Of a stretch of DNA of 64,000 bases, positions 19,412-28,861 are shown piece after piece. Origin of the DNA: JBFHIJ01 sp041596515 (GTDB lineage: Bacteria > Bacteroidota > Ignavibacteria > Kapaibacteriales > UBA2268); the NCBI GenBank assembly GCA_041596515.1, contig JBFHIJ010000004.1, forward strand, positions 77,719-141,718. The letters run 5' to 3'. The position numbers were made by a program, and so were the translations under genes. The notes under the pieces were generated by a model that worked only from the letters and a program-made list of their open reading frames with translations, was not told the DNA's origin and made no database searches. The stretch's first letter is position 1, and every line of letters begins with the position of its first letter.

Positions 19412-19651
19412 ATGCCTGAATTAAAACCGCTTATGACCAAGCCAATAAAAGCTAATCCGCCTCTTGGAAAAAATTGGTGGTGTACATGTGGACAATCTGA
19501 AAATCAGCCTTATTGTGATGGGAAACACAAAAACCATCCTGGCTATTCACCACTAATGTTTGATATCATAGAAGAAAAAGAAGTATGGCTATGCACTTGC
19601 AAAAAGACTGCAAAAGCACCATACTGCGATGGTGCACATAAGAAACTATAA
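19412..19651 (+). CDS. Tandem CDGSH iron-sulfur protein
   Basis: The 79-residue protein is made almost entirely of two CDGSH zinc-finger-like iron-sulfur motifs: Cys24, Cys26, Cys35, His39 and Cys61, Cys63, Cys72, His76. Each should hold a redox-active, pH-sensitive 2Fe-2S cluster with three Cys and one His ligand. No membrane anchor is present, so it is soluble, unlike the animal mitoNEET proteins. Physiological partner unknown. It ends at the hairpin shared with the convergent redoxin gene. Confidence 0.93.
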   Translation: MPELKPLMTKPIKANPPLGKNWWCTCGQSENQPYCDGKHKNHPGYSPLMFDIIEEKEVWLCTCKKTAKAPYCDGAHKKL

Positions 19652-19675
19652 AAAAGGACCGTGGTTGACACGGTC
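19650..19675. terminator. Shared terminator hairpin, CDGSH gene / redoxin gene
   Basis: Stem GACCGTG, loop GTTGA, stem CACGGTC. Read on the minus strand it is followed by C and a run of T's, so it terminates the redoxin gene well; on the plus strand the T tract is weak. Confidence 0.65.
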
Positions 19676-19680
19676 TTAGT

Positions 19681-20235
19681 TTATTTCCATTTTATTCCAC
19701 ATCCAACACTCGGTATCTGAGTCTTAGAAATAGATCTGCCTTTAATAATAGCTTGTAAAACATCATTCAATGTGGCACCGGTTGCATAAGTGTCATTATT
19801 TGGTCTTGAATCATCAAACTGCCCCCTGTATACTAATTCCAGATTTTTATCAAAGACAAATATATCAGGAGTACATGCAGCGTCATAAGCCTTTGCAACT
19901 GTTTGTGATTCATCATATAGATATGGAAATCTATATCCCATATTTTTTGCTACTGCAACCATATTTTGAGTAGAATCTTCTGGGTATTTATTTGCATCAT
20001 TAGAATTAATTGCTATAAAACTCACATCAGAATCTAAATATTGGTTAGTAAGTTTAACAAGGGCTTTATTAATATTTTTAACATAAGGGCAGTGATTACA
20101 GATAAATAAAATCACAGTAGCTTTTGTTCCTTTTAGCTCTTCCAAACTTTGGGATGTATTAGTACGTGGGTTGAATAATGTAAATTCGGGAGCTTTGAAT
20201 CCTAAATCTATCATTTTTGAAGGTGTTTCAGACAT
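19681..20235 (-). CDS. Thioredoxin-fold redoxin (AhpC/TSA-like)
   Basis: The 184-residue cytoplasmic protein has the FKAPEFTLFN peroxiredoxin-like opening and a Cys46-x-x-Cys49 pair in FICNHCPYVKNI, followed by SFIAINSNDANKYPEDS and FPYLYDESQTVAKAY. CNHCPYV-type proteins are a widespread thioredoxin-family subgroup annotated as AhpC/TSA; a thiol peroxidase or disulfide reductase role is plausible but untested. A strong AAGGAG ribosome-binding site sits seven bases before the ATG. It lies 19 bases downstream of the CPBP protease gene, so it is likely the last gene of a three-gene unit. Confidence 0.9.
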   Translation of the reverse strand: MSETPSKMIDLGFKAPEFTLFNPRTNTSQSLEELKGTKATVILFICNHCPYVKNINKALVKLTNQYLDSDVSFIAINSNDANKYPEDSTQNMVAVAKNMGYRFPYLYDESQTVAKAYDAACTPDIFVFDKNLELVYRGQFDDSRPNNDTYATGATLNDVLQAIIKGRSISKTQIPSVGCGIKWK

Positions 20236-20254
20236 GACATTTCTCCTTAAATAA

Positions 20255-21103
20255 TTATAAACGATACGTCTTTTTATAGAAGAGTGAGTTTAAGTAAGGG
20301 GATTTATTATATTGAGCAACGATATAAAGTATTAGCATCAAAAAGAATGTTGTAATAATTGAACTCTCAATTCCGAACTTACTAATTATACACGTATCAT
20401 ATATATAATTATTAACCGTATTTGCAACATTATAGTAATTTAATCCAATATCATTACCACTTATTGCAGAATCTAAGAAGAACTGTTGCCCTAAGTTCCA
20501 GAGGAAGTGAAAGACAGTAGTAAAAATGATATTTTGGGTCTTTAAATATAATATCGCCAAAAAAGAGCCTGCAAGAAAGATATTCAAACTTGCTAAGAAA
20601 GAAATTTCAGGGTTAAAGATATGAGAAATACTAAATATCAAAGAAGAAATAAATACTAATAGGGGAGTATTGTACTTTCCTGATAGATATTGTAGTAAAA
20701 AGCCTCTGAAAATAAGTTCTTCAAATAGTGCTAATTTGAAAATTAATAAAGACATACTGAGATAATAACCATCAAAAGCAAAATTCGGATTTTTTAAAAT
20801 GGCACTTCCGCAAAGATACATAAAGGCAAGAACTGCTACGAAAAATATAATGGGAGAAATCACAAGAAATATGTTTCTATTAAAAGTAAACCAATCAAAA
20901 TTGAGTATATACTTTAACGGCTTTCGTTTATATAGAAAAATGTTGCTAATTAACCATGCCATTAGCAAAGAGTAGGAAACATTAGTAAAGATGGAATCTG
21001 ATACTTCAAGCAAAAGGGTTAAATAATAAAAAACTAAGGCTAACCCGGAATATAGAGTTAGCCCTTTGAAGGTATCATAAAGATTGTTAATATTAATCTT
21101 CAT
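20255..21103 (-). CDS. CPBP family intramembrane glutamic protease
   Basis: The 282-residue integral membrane protein has about eight hydrophobic segments. The CPBP/Abi (Rce1-like) motifs are complete: Glu128-Glu129 with Arg133 in EELIFRG, His161 in SHIFNP, and His199 in FHFLWN. Bacterial members process peptides or prenylated proteins, or confer bacteriocin self-immunity; the substrate is unknown. Its start overlaps the end of the HicB-like gene by 11 bases, so the two are translationally linked. Confidence 0.9.
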   Translation of the reverse strand: MKININNLYDTFKGLTLYSGLALVFYYLTLLLEVSDSIFTNVSYSLLMAWLISNIFLYKRKPLKYILNFDWFTFNRNIFLVISPIIFFVAVLAFMYLCGSAILKNPNFAFDGYYLSMSLLIFKLALFEELIFRGFLLQYLSGKYNTPLLVFISSLIFSISHIFNPEISFLASLNIFLAGSFLAILYLKTQNIIFTTVFHFLWNLGQQFFLDSAISGNDIGLNYYNVANTVNNYIYDTCIISKFGIESSIITTFFLMLILYIVAQYNKSPYLNSLFYKKTYRL

Positions 21104-21287
21104 TGCCTAATTTTGAGATATGTTCTTCAATATAAGCTTTCATTTTATCTTCTACTTCTTCGTGTTCTGCTCCTGTAAGCATAAAATTTAGTTGTGGGCA
21201 GTAAGAAGCGTATTCAGATTCAGCACGTCTACGAATTAATATTTCGTAATCAAATGTGTTTTTGCTTTTAGAGATTTCAAAACTCAT
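21093..21287 (-). CDS. Solitary HicB-like small protein
   Basis: The 64-residue protein follows the HicB partial RNase H fold pattern: a FDYEILIRRRAESEYASYCPQL strand pair, then a Gly (TGAEHEEVEDKMKAYIEEHI) helix. HicB proteins are usually antitoxins paired with HicA, but no HicA-like gene lies on either side, and the C-terminal DNA-binding domain of many HicBs is absent. Stand-alone members of this fold are common and have unknown roles. It heads the CPBP-redoxin unit. Confidence 0.7.
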   Translation of the reverse strand: MSFEISKSKNTFDYEILIRRRAESEYASYCPQLNFMLTGAEHEEVEDKMKAYIEEHISKLGNED

Positions 21288-21371
21288 TTTAGTTCCTTAT
21301 ATTTTGTTTTTTGGAATATGCAAAATAGACTACTAAAAGTCAAAATAATTTTCTTTTGCAATAGGTAAAAA

Positions 21372-23255
21372 TTGAATCTATTTAAAAATATCAAAAAAGC
21401 TTTAAAAATTGAAAAGAAAGTTCTTTTCAAAAAGTTTTTTAAAAAAATAATTAGCACTTTTACCTCTAAATTGTCTGAGGCGAAAGATAGGAAGAACTCT
21501 ACATATATCCATTGGAGTGATTTAGAGTTTATACCACTTAAAATATCGTTAAATAGTTGCTTGGAACCTGAAAGTGATTTTATCGATAATCTTCTACATA
21601 ATAAAATTAATGTGTTTGGTCATACAGCTGATTTAGTTACTAAAGCAAAGTCTTTACCTTTCCCGAGTAAGTCAATATATCAATCTCTGAATCTACTTTA
21701 TCAAAAAACAGATACGATAATAGATTGGGATAATGATTACATTAGTGGAAACAGATGGAATTCTACTGCATGGTATAAAAATATAAAATATGGCAAAGAT
21801 GATGGTGCAGATATTAAAGTTCCATGGGAAATTGGCAGATTGCAATTTTTGCTCCCGTTAGCAATTCATGGATTTAATAATAATTCTTCACAAGAGCAAA
21901 ATAAAGTTAAGAGTTATCTGATAGATTTTATAATTGCTAATCCTCCAAGATTTGGTACTCAATGGATGACATCAATGGATGTTGCAATTAGAGCGATTAA
22001 TCTAATACTTGTTTTGAGTTTCTACAAGCAGAATGGTATTCAACTGCTTAATGCAGCTGAACAAGACATAGTATATAGTTATATCTTACAACATGGTCTT
22101 CATATTGAGAGTAATTTGGAATTTAGCCAAGGTATGAGAGGGAATCACTACTTTGCAAATATTATTGGAGTTTTAGCTTGTGCTTTCTTTATTAATCAAT
22201 ATCCTAATAAGGAAAATACTATAGTAAAATATATAAATGAATTATCAAAAGAAGTAGATTATCAGTTCAATAAAGATAATTTAAATTTCGAGGCTTCAAT
22301 ACCATATCATTTCTTTGTTCTCGAAATGCTCAACTTCGCTATTCAAATATTTTCTAATTATCCAGAACAGATCTCGAATAATCTGAAGACAAAAGTTCAG
22401 CACATTCAAAAAACTTATAATAATATTCTAAAAGTATCTCATAAAATACTGCTCACTGGTAATTATATACCACAAATTGGCGATAATGATAGTGGCTACT
22501 TGTATAATTATTTACCCACGAGCGATATAGATAAGATAAAACAACATATTATTCAAAGATTCGGATTGGAATCTGAAATAACACAGTTTGAACATTTTAT
22601 TGACTCGGGTATATATATTAACAAATCATATTGTTATGATTTTATTATGCGATGTGGTAAAATTGGACAAAATGGAAAAGGCGGACACGACCATAACGAT
22701 CATACTTCTTTTGAGCTTTTGGTAGAAGGAATTCCTTTTATAGTAGATGCAGGAACTTATAATTATACTGGGTACCATAGTGAAAGAAATAAATATAGAT
22801 CTTCGTTTCTACATAATACTTTTATTATGAAAGGTGAGGAACAAAATCTTTTTGACACAGGCTGTAAAGACGATTTGTTTTGGCTATCAGAAGTTAGAAC
22901 CAACAGTAAACTTATAGAAGCAAATAGTAAACAAGTTACAGCGACGCATGAAGCATTCAATTCATTATGCATGCGCAAAATTAGTTTTACGGACAAAATT
23001 ATCTCTTGTAGTGATACAATCGAAATATCTGGCGATAAATCTTTAAGATTTTATTTTGCACCGGGCGTAAAGATAAATAAAACAGATTCTCATTACTATC
23101 TAACTCATAAAGACAGAACAATTATTATCAAATGTATCAATATTGGAAAAGTACAAGAATATCAATATTCTAAAAGCTATCTCCAAAAAGAAAATGCTTT
23201 ATTTTTAGAATTTGAAACACACGAAAAAAATATAGAATGGAAAATAGAACTTTAG
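21372..23255 (+). CDS. Heparinase II/III family polysaccharide lyase-like protein
   Basis: The 627-residue protein has an all-alpha (alpha/alpha toroid) N-terminal half and a heparinase II/III C-terminal beta domain from about residue 400, with the typical KGGHDHNDHTSFELLVEG and FIVDAGTYNYTG stretch (about 436-465) holding candidate catalytic/metal-site His residues. WMTSMDVAIRA and QGMRGNHYFANIIG are family-like toroid motifs. No signal peptide is apparent, unlike secreted lyases. The start is forced to a TTG: an in-frame TAA lies one codon upstream and the next ATG is about 200 codons in. Seven bases separate it from the flippase gene; such pairs usually belong to exopolysaccharide or O-antigen synthesis. 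Confidence 0.88.
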   Translation: MNLFKNIKKALKIEKKVLFKKFFKKIISTFTSKLSEAKDRKNSTYIHWSDLEFIPLKISLNSCLEPESDFIDNLLHNKINVFGHTADLVTKAKSLPFPSKSIYQSLNLLYQKTDTIIDWDNDYISGNRWNSTAWYKNIKYGKDDGADIKVPWEIGRLQFLLPLAIHGFNNNSSQEQNKVKSYLIDFIIANPPRFGTQWMTSMDVAIRAINLILVLSFYKQNGIQLLNAAEQDIVYSYILQHGLHIESNLEFSQGMRGNHYFANIIGVLACAFFINQYPNKENTIVKYINELSKEVDYQFNKDNLNFEASIPYHFFVLEMLNFAIQIFSNYPEQISNNLKTKVQHIQKTYNNILKVSHKILLTGNYIPQIGDNDSGYLYNYLPTSDIDKIKQHIIQRFGLESEITQFEHFIDSGIYINKSYCYDFIMRCGKIGQNGKGGHDHNDHTSFELLVEGIPFIVDAGTYNYTGYHSERNKYRSSFLHNTFIMKGEEQNLFDTGCKDDLFWLSEVRTNSKLIEANSKQVTATHEAFNSLCMRKISFTDKIISCSDTIEISGDKSLRFYFAPGVKINKTDSHYYLTHKDRTIIIKCINIGKVQEYQYSKSYLQKENALFLEFETHEKNIEWKIEL

Positions 23256-23262
23256 GAATACT

Positions 23263-24630
23263 ATGAAAATCACCGGCAATATTGACAAAGTGGCTTGGAC
23301 ATTATTAGATAAAGGTACGTTTGTATTATTCGCGATAGCAGTAATTAAAATAATTATGAGTTCCATTTCTGTATCAGATTGGGGGGTATTTAGTCAGCTT
23401 ATTTCTATTAATACATTCATATTTGTAATTATTGATAGCTTAGCACTCCAAAGTGTAATTCAATATGGTCAGGAGGAAAAAACCGCCCCATTTGTAAATA
23501 CTATTTCAATGAGTATTTTACTGTCATTAGCTTTATTAATTTCCATACCTGCAAGCATATTTAAAGAAGAAATTGCTTGGGTTATGCAGGAAGATAGATA
23601 TATCACTATATTGTCTTTGCTACCATTAATGATTTTCTCTATGATACCCAGATTTTTTAGCATCAAATTTCTATATAGAGACTTGGAATACAAAAAGCTG
23701 TTTTTTACTAACTTAAGCTATTTTGGGGCTATCACCATTAGCATAGTTGCAATTAAAACATCTGTATTTTCTGATTTATCTGCAATTTTTAATGATAATA
23801 TATTGTTTGACATAGATTCGTTATTTGATATATATTTGTATTCAGCTTTATTTAGTTCTTTGATTGGTTATCTATTTACGTATAAAAGTTGGAAGTTTTC
23901 TTTGATAAAAAGTATACCAATCAAGACAATACTTAACTTCAACACTCCAATAGCAATAAGTTCAATATTGCATTCAGTGCCGAAATTATTAGATACATTG
24001 ATTATACAATTCACTTTAGGTGGAAATATCGGAGCTCAGGTTGCCGGAATTTATAGTGGTGCTAAGATATTGATGAGAGGATTTGAAGATTTAACATCAG
24101 CTATATATGGCATTATTTATCCATTGTCTCGTAAATACATAGCCAGAGGTGAACTTGATAATGCAAAAGTACTTATCACTAAAGCAATTTCCTATATGTT
24201 CTTATTTTTTATCGTAATCTCTATAGTTTTATATTCAGGAGTGCTCGATACACTAATTAATGTCATCCTCCCGGCAAAATATAAAATAGAATCTAATTTG
24301 ATTGATATACTGACTTCTTTCAAAATATTAGTCATAGCAGGTATAGCACTGCCTTTTACAACTATTGCAGGACTAATAAATGCAGATGAAAAACCAATAG
24401 TAGTTGCTAAAATTACAGGGGTATCTGTAACTCTGTCATCTTTGCTATTTCTTATTTTAGGATACTTGGGCTTTACACAGTTAATTCCACTTGGGTTAGT
24501 TATGTTTTATGTTTCGATAGCCTTAAGTTATATCTTTTATGCTAGAAAATACTATGATATTCAGCTTAAAGAATATCTAAGAGCTTTGCATGATACATCT
24601 TCCTTCATCAAAAATAAGAGCCATTTATAA
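23263..24630 (+). CDS. Polysaccharide/O-antigen flippase (MOP superfamily)
   Basis: The 455-residue polytopic membrane protein has about 12-14 hydrophobic helices and the layout of the Wzx/RfbX oligosaccharide flippases, opening KVAWTLLDKGTFVLFAIAVIKI and carrying the characteristic central FNTPIAISSILHSVPKLLDTLII segment. It would move lipid-linked sugar units across the inner membrane. It follows the heparinase-like gene directly; no glycosyltransferases are adjacent, so this is only part of a surface-polysaccharide pathway. Confidence 0.87.
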   Translation: MKITGNIDKVAWTLLDKGTFVLFAIAVIKIIMSSISVSDWGVFSQLISINTFIFVIIDSLALQSVIQYGQEEKTAPFVNTISMSILLSLALLISIPASIFKEEIAWVMQEDRYITILSLLPLMIFSMIPRFFSIKFLYRDLEYKKLFFTNLSYFGAITISIVAIKTSVFSDLSAIFNDNILFDIDSLFDIYLYSALFSSLIGYLFTYKSWKFSLIKSIPIKTILNFNTPIAISSILHSVPKLLDTLIIQFTLGGNIGAQVAGIYSGAKILMRGFEDLTSAIYGIIYPLSRKYIARGELDNAKVLITKAISYMFLFFIVISIVLYSGVLDTLINVILPAKYKIESNLIDILTSFKILVIAGIALPFTTIAGLINADEKPIVVAKITGVSVTLSSLLFLILGYLGFTQLIPLGLVMFYVSIALSYIFYARKYYDIQLKEYLRALHDTSSFIKNKSHL

Positions 24631-24679
24631 CAAATATTTATTATATTAGTCTCTAAATATATAATCTAATGGAGACGAT

Positions 24680-27600
24680 ATGAAATATATATACGCACTT
24701 ATTTCTCTTATTTTCCTGCAAGTTAGTCTATTTTCGAGTCCTGAGTCAATTTGGGAATTTGATTCGGATGATTCCTTTATCGTAAAACGTAGTGTTTTAG
24801 AATATTACCACAATCAAGATAGCGATACACAAATATCAGAATCTATGATTATAGAGTCTAATGAGTATAAACTGATACTCGAAAAGAGTGATTTTGATAT
24901 TTCGAATACTATATTCAAGACAAATCACAAAGCTGAATTTAATTTTGGAGATGCTCTTTTTTTAGAAGGATACATTGCAGAAATTCCTAATTCTATCATA
25001 TCAATAACAATATTTAATGATAATGTTTTTGGTTTTTTAGAATTGGGCGATAATGTATATACAATCAACAAAATAGGAAAATATAAATACAAAATTATAA
25101 AAGTTGACGAAACACAAAATCCACTTAAAGAATTTTGTAATACTGACAATCTTGAAGAAAATATAATTTTTGAAGAAGAAATATTACACATTTATAACTC
25201 TTCAAATTTTAATAAAGATAAAAATAATAATGATACCAAATTATCTTATAAACGAACTGTAAATGTGGCTTTAGATTGTGATCATGAGTTTTATAATCTG
25301 CTAGGGAATGATAGCATTTACGTAGTTCAATATGCTTTAGGCTTATGGGCATCAGTTAATGCTATTTATAATCGAGATGCAAATGTTCATATTGCTGTTC
25401 CATATATAAATGTTTGGACTTCACAAGATCCATTTACAGCCTCAACTGCCAATTCACTTTTAAACCAATTTAAAGAATATTGGAAGACAAATTCTCCTTA
25501 TGATGATAGATCTGTTGCATCATTGTTATCAGGGCACGTTGGGCAAGGTGGATTAGCTTGGGTAGGTAAGCTTTGTAATGAATTTTGGGGCTACTCGTTT
25601 ATGAGTTTGTATGGCAATTATTCTTATCCAAGCATGGATTACTATTGGGATTTGCATGTAACAACTCATGAATTGGGACACAATATTGGTCTTTTACATA
25701 CTCATAATTGCTCTTGGAATCCTCCTATAGATTCATGCTATACTCCTGAAAATGGAGATTGTTTTGTACAAACAGTTCCCACTGAAGGTACGATTATGAG
25801 TTATTGCCATTTAAAATCCGGAGCATCAGTAAACTTGCATTTTCATGACCGATGTGTTCCGATTATTCAAGCAGCTATAAATCAAGCTTTATGCACTCCA
25901 AATACAGAGCCGCCAACTTTAGATATTCCTGAAGAGTATATCACTTGCAATAATTCATTATTAGAAATTGGAGGGGTAGCCATTGGTGGAACACCTCCAT
26001 ATACTTATGAATGGGTACAAGGAACATATATACATACTTTTGATTCCTGCTATACATTAGTGAGTCCTAAACAAACAAATCAATATATATTAAGAGTGAG
26101 AGATGCCAATAATCTTGAGGCATTTGATTCTACTATTGTCAATGTGCTTGACGCACCTACCGCACAAATCAACGGACCAAATTCTGTATGCGAAAATTCA
26201 TATAATGATTTCCATACTATTTTCAATCAAAACTATTCTTATAAATGGTATATGGATGGTGCAGAAATGATTGATCCTGATACTTCAAACTACGTTAGAG
26301 TACGTTGGAGTGAAGCAGGTATTAAACAAATTAAAGTAGTCGTGAGACAAAGAAATGGGATTTGTGTAGACTCATCAGAAATAAAGGTTGAAGTTTTAGA
26401 AATGGGGATTGAGCCTATACAAGGAAATGATACAGTTTGTCAATATTCTAAACTTGTATACACTACTAATCCGAACTTAGATTTAATGTACTTTTGGAAA
26501 GCATTTGGAGCAAAGATAAAAATACTAAATAACGACAACTGTACAATTCAATTTGATACCCTTGGTACTTCAACTCTAAGATTATTTGCAGAAAATGCAG
26601 TCACAGGTTGCATAGATTCGACTGATTTTGAAGTAGTTGTTCGTCCTCAGCCAATAGCATTTATTGAATCACAAGATACCGTATGTGAATATTCAGAAGT
26701 TGTAGTTACAACACCTATGCCAGAATATGAAGTACATAATACTTGGTCTATTACAAATGGAGACATTATATCCGCAAATGACTCAACGCTTATATTTACT
26801 ACTGAATCTGCAGGAATAATTATTATAGGGTTGCAATCTGAAAATAGTGATAATTCATGCAGTGACAGCACAAATAAAACAATAGAGGTATTTAAACCTG
26901 AAGCTCCTGAAATATTTGGCGTTCCACAAGAAATCTGCGTTAATGAAGAAATAAATTTGAGCACTGCTCCTTTAGATAATTATAATTATGAATGGTCTGC
27001 AACTGCTGCAGAAATAATATCTCAAGAGGGTGAGAAATGTGTACTTAAGTTCTTGGAATCCGGTACACAAACAGTAATGATGATTATAGAGCATAAATCC
27101 TCTGGTTGTAAAGATACTTCTTATGCAACTATTGAAGTGCTTCAAGGTCCTTCTGTCCCTGCAGTTGAAGGTTTATATACAGTTTGTAAGAATTCAACAA
27201 ATCAATATAAAACAGTTCTAAATAATAAAGTTATTTATCAATGGTATGCTACAGGAGGAACTATAGTAGGTAAAGATAATGGATTTTTTGTAGAAGTTAA
27301 GTGGAATGATGATAATCCTACCCTTCTTTTGGAAATAGAGAGCCCTACAACTGGTTGCAAATCAAATATGTCGTTTCCTATTTCATATCATAATGAACCT
27401 AATTACGCAATAGATGGCAGTTTTTATGTCTGTGATTATACTAAAGAATACAAGTATTCTATAAATAAAAATACTAATTTTGACTTAGATATAAATACGA
27501 CTGGTGGTACTATTACAAGTCAAACCAGCGACTCCTTCATCATAAAATGGGATGAAAATGTAGATGACTTATCCATAGATCTTGAATTCCTTGACAATGA

Positions 27601-28861
27601 GTATGGCTGTGTTTACAATTATACATATCCTGTCAGCTCACAAATAGAGAATGTTTACTATATAGAGGGTACAGATAGCGTTTGCTATTTACAGGCAGCA
27701 AATTTCACTCTAAATAATTTGAATGGAATTGCAAGCATTGATTGGTACTTCAATGATGATTATGTTGGAAGCAATTTAAATCTCGATTTAACAACTGCTT
27801 CAGATGGAAATCTACGTGCAGAACTTATTTTTAAAAATGCATGTAGTGCTACATTGCAAAAAGATATTTTTATAGACAATAATTCAGGTAGCATAAATAT
27901 TTTAGGTCCTGCTAATTCTTGTATTGAATGTATAGAAGAGTATGAGATTATTACCTCACCTAAACATTTCTCTTATTCACTTTATGTAGAGGGTGGGGAT
28001 ATAACTAAACGAAATGGTGATTACGTCCAAGTGAAATGGGGAGATGGTGATGCCGGAACAATAAATGTAACAACAAGTTTCGACTCTAACACGTGCACAG
28101 CTGAGAATACTTTAGATGTTGCTATAAATTCAATACCTGATTTAGAATTTGATGTGTCTTATAATAATTGTAAAAATGATACAATTGTCTTATCAACCGG
28201 TAGTTTGAATTATGAAGTCGTATGGCAATCAAACGATTTATATATTGATAAACCTTACAATCATAAAACATTTGCTATTTGTTATACCTTGGGAGTTATA
28301 GATATAACACTTTTTAAATATTTAGAAGATGATAGCTACAAAGACAGCTTATCTCTACCAATATTTGTGGCAGACAAGCCCGCCACTCCTTCTATTTATA
28401 TAGAAAATTCAAATATTGCCAAATCTTCAGATTGTCACACTGATGACAATCAAAATTGTGCTATTCAATGGTATTTTGATGGTAAGCCAATTGAAAATGC
28501 TACTGATTTAACTTTAATACTTACAAATACCGGTAATTACAAAGTGGAGCATATTTCAGAATATATGTGTTCAACTTTCTCAGAGCCATACTATTATCAA
28601 AATACTGCAATAGAGGATGATAACAACGCTAAAAACATGCTGTTATTTCCTAATCCAACTTCCGGGACTATTTCTATTGTTTCGCCTGAACTTATAGAAA
28701 ATATTGTTATCTATAATTCTTTGGGTGACAAAGTATTTGCAACAAACAATAAGACAATGGCTTATAAACATAACTTAGATTTACATGATTTATCCTCGGG
28801 TATTTATTATATTAGCATAAATCATAGTAAGTATCGAGAATCATTTATACTACAGAAATGA
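24680..28861 (+). CDS. T9SS-secreted zinc metalloprotease with Ig/PKD-like repeats
   Basis: The 1393-residue protein has a signal peptide, a propeptide-like region (about 20-190), and an M12B-like metalloprotease domain (about 195-405) with the zinc site HELGHNIGLLH (about 329-339) and the Met-turn TIMSYC. About ten Ig/PKD-like repeats follow (about 410-1290), each opening with a 'VCxxS/Y' strand and closing with a cysteine-plus-D strand. The T9SS type A sorting domain is at the end (LFPNPTSGTISIV; LSSGIYYISI). It is likely a secreted or surface endopeptidase. GGAG stands five bases before the ATG. The stop overlaps the methyltransferase start in ATGA. Confidence 0.9.
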   Translation: MKYIYALISLIFLQVSLFSSPESIWEFDSDDSFIVKRSVLEYYHNQDSDTQISESMIIESNEYKLILEKSDFDISNTIFKTNHKAEFNFGDALFLEGYIAEIPNSIISITIFNDNVFGFLELGDNVYTINKIGKYKYKIIKVDETQNPLKEFCNTDNLEENIIFEEEILHIYNSSNFNKDKNNNDTKLSYKRTVNVALDCDHEFYNLLGNDSIYVVQYALGLWASVNAIYNRDANVHIAVPYINVWTSQDPFTASTANSLLNQFKEYWKTNSPYDDRSVASLLSGHVGQGGLAWVGKLCNEFWGYSFMSLYGNYSYPSMDYYWDLHVTTHELGHNIGLLHTHNCSWNPPIDSCYTPENGDCFVQTVPTEGTIMSYCHLKSGASVNLHFHDRCVPIIQAAINQALCTPNTEPPTLDIPEEYITCNNSLLEIGGVAIGGTPPYTYEWVQGTYIHTFDSCYTLVSPKQTNQYILRVRDANNLEAFDSTIVNVLDAPTAQINGPNSVCENSYNDFHTIFNQNYSYKWYMDGAEMIDPDTSNYVRVRWSEAGIKQIKVVVRQRNGICVDSSEIKVEVLEMGIEPIQGNDTVCQYSKLVYTTNPNLDLMYFWKAFGAKIKILNNDNCTIQFDTLGTSTLRLFAENAVTGCIDSTDFEVVVRPQPIAFIESQDTVCEYSEVVVTTPMPEYEVHNTWSITNGDIISANDSTLIFTTESAGIIIIGLQSENSDNSCSDSTNKTIEVFKPEAPEIFGVPQEICVNEEINLSTAPLDNYNYEWSATAAEIISQEGEKCVLKFLESGTQTVMMIIEHKSSGCKDTSYATIEVLQGPSVPAVEGLYTVCKNSTNQYKTVLNNKVIYQWYATGGTIVGKDNGFFVEVKWNDDNPTLLLEIESPTTGCKSNMSFPISYHNEPNYAIDGSFYVCDYTKEYKYSINKNTNFDLDINTTGGTITSQTSDSFIIKWDENVDDLSIDLEFLDNEYGCVYNYTYPVSSQIENVYYIEGTDSVCYLQAANFTLNNLNGIASIDWYFNDDYVGSNLNLDLTTASDGNLRAELIFKNACSATLQKDIFIDNNSGSINILGPANSCIECIEEYEIITSPKHFSYSLYVEGGDITKRNGDYVQVKWGDGDAGTINVTTSFDSNTCTAENTLDVAINSIPDLEFDVSYNNCKNDTIVLSTGSLNYEVVWQSNDLYIDKPYNHKTFAICYTLGVIDITLFKYLEDDSYKDSLSLPIFVADKPATPSIYIENSNIAKSSDCHTDDNQNCAIQWYFDGKPIENATDLTLILTNTGNYKVEHISEYMCSTFSEPYYYQNTAIEDDNNAKNMLLFPNPTSGTISIVSPELIENIVIYNSLGDKVFATNNKTMAYKHNLDLHDLSSGIYYISINHSKYRESFILQK

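Noticed and set aside
21093..21287. Complete HicAB toxin-antitoxin pair
   Set aside because: No HicA-sized gene with its conserved His on either side.
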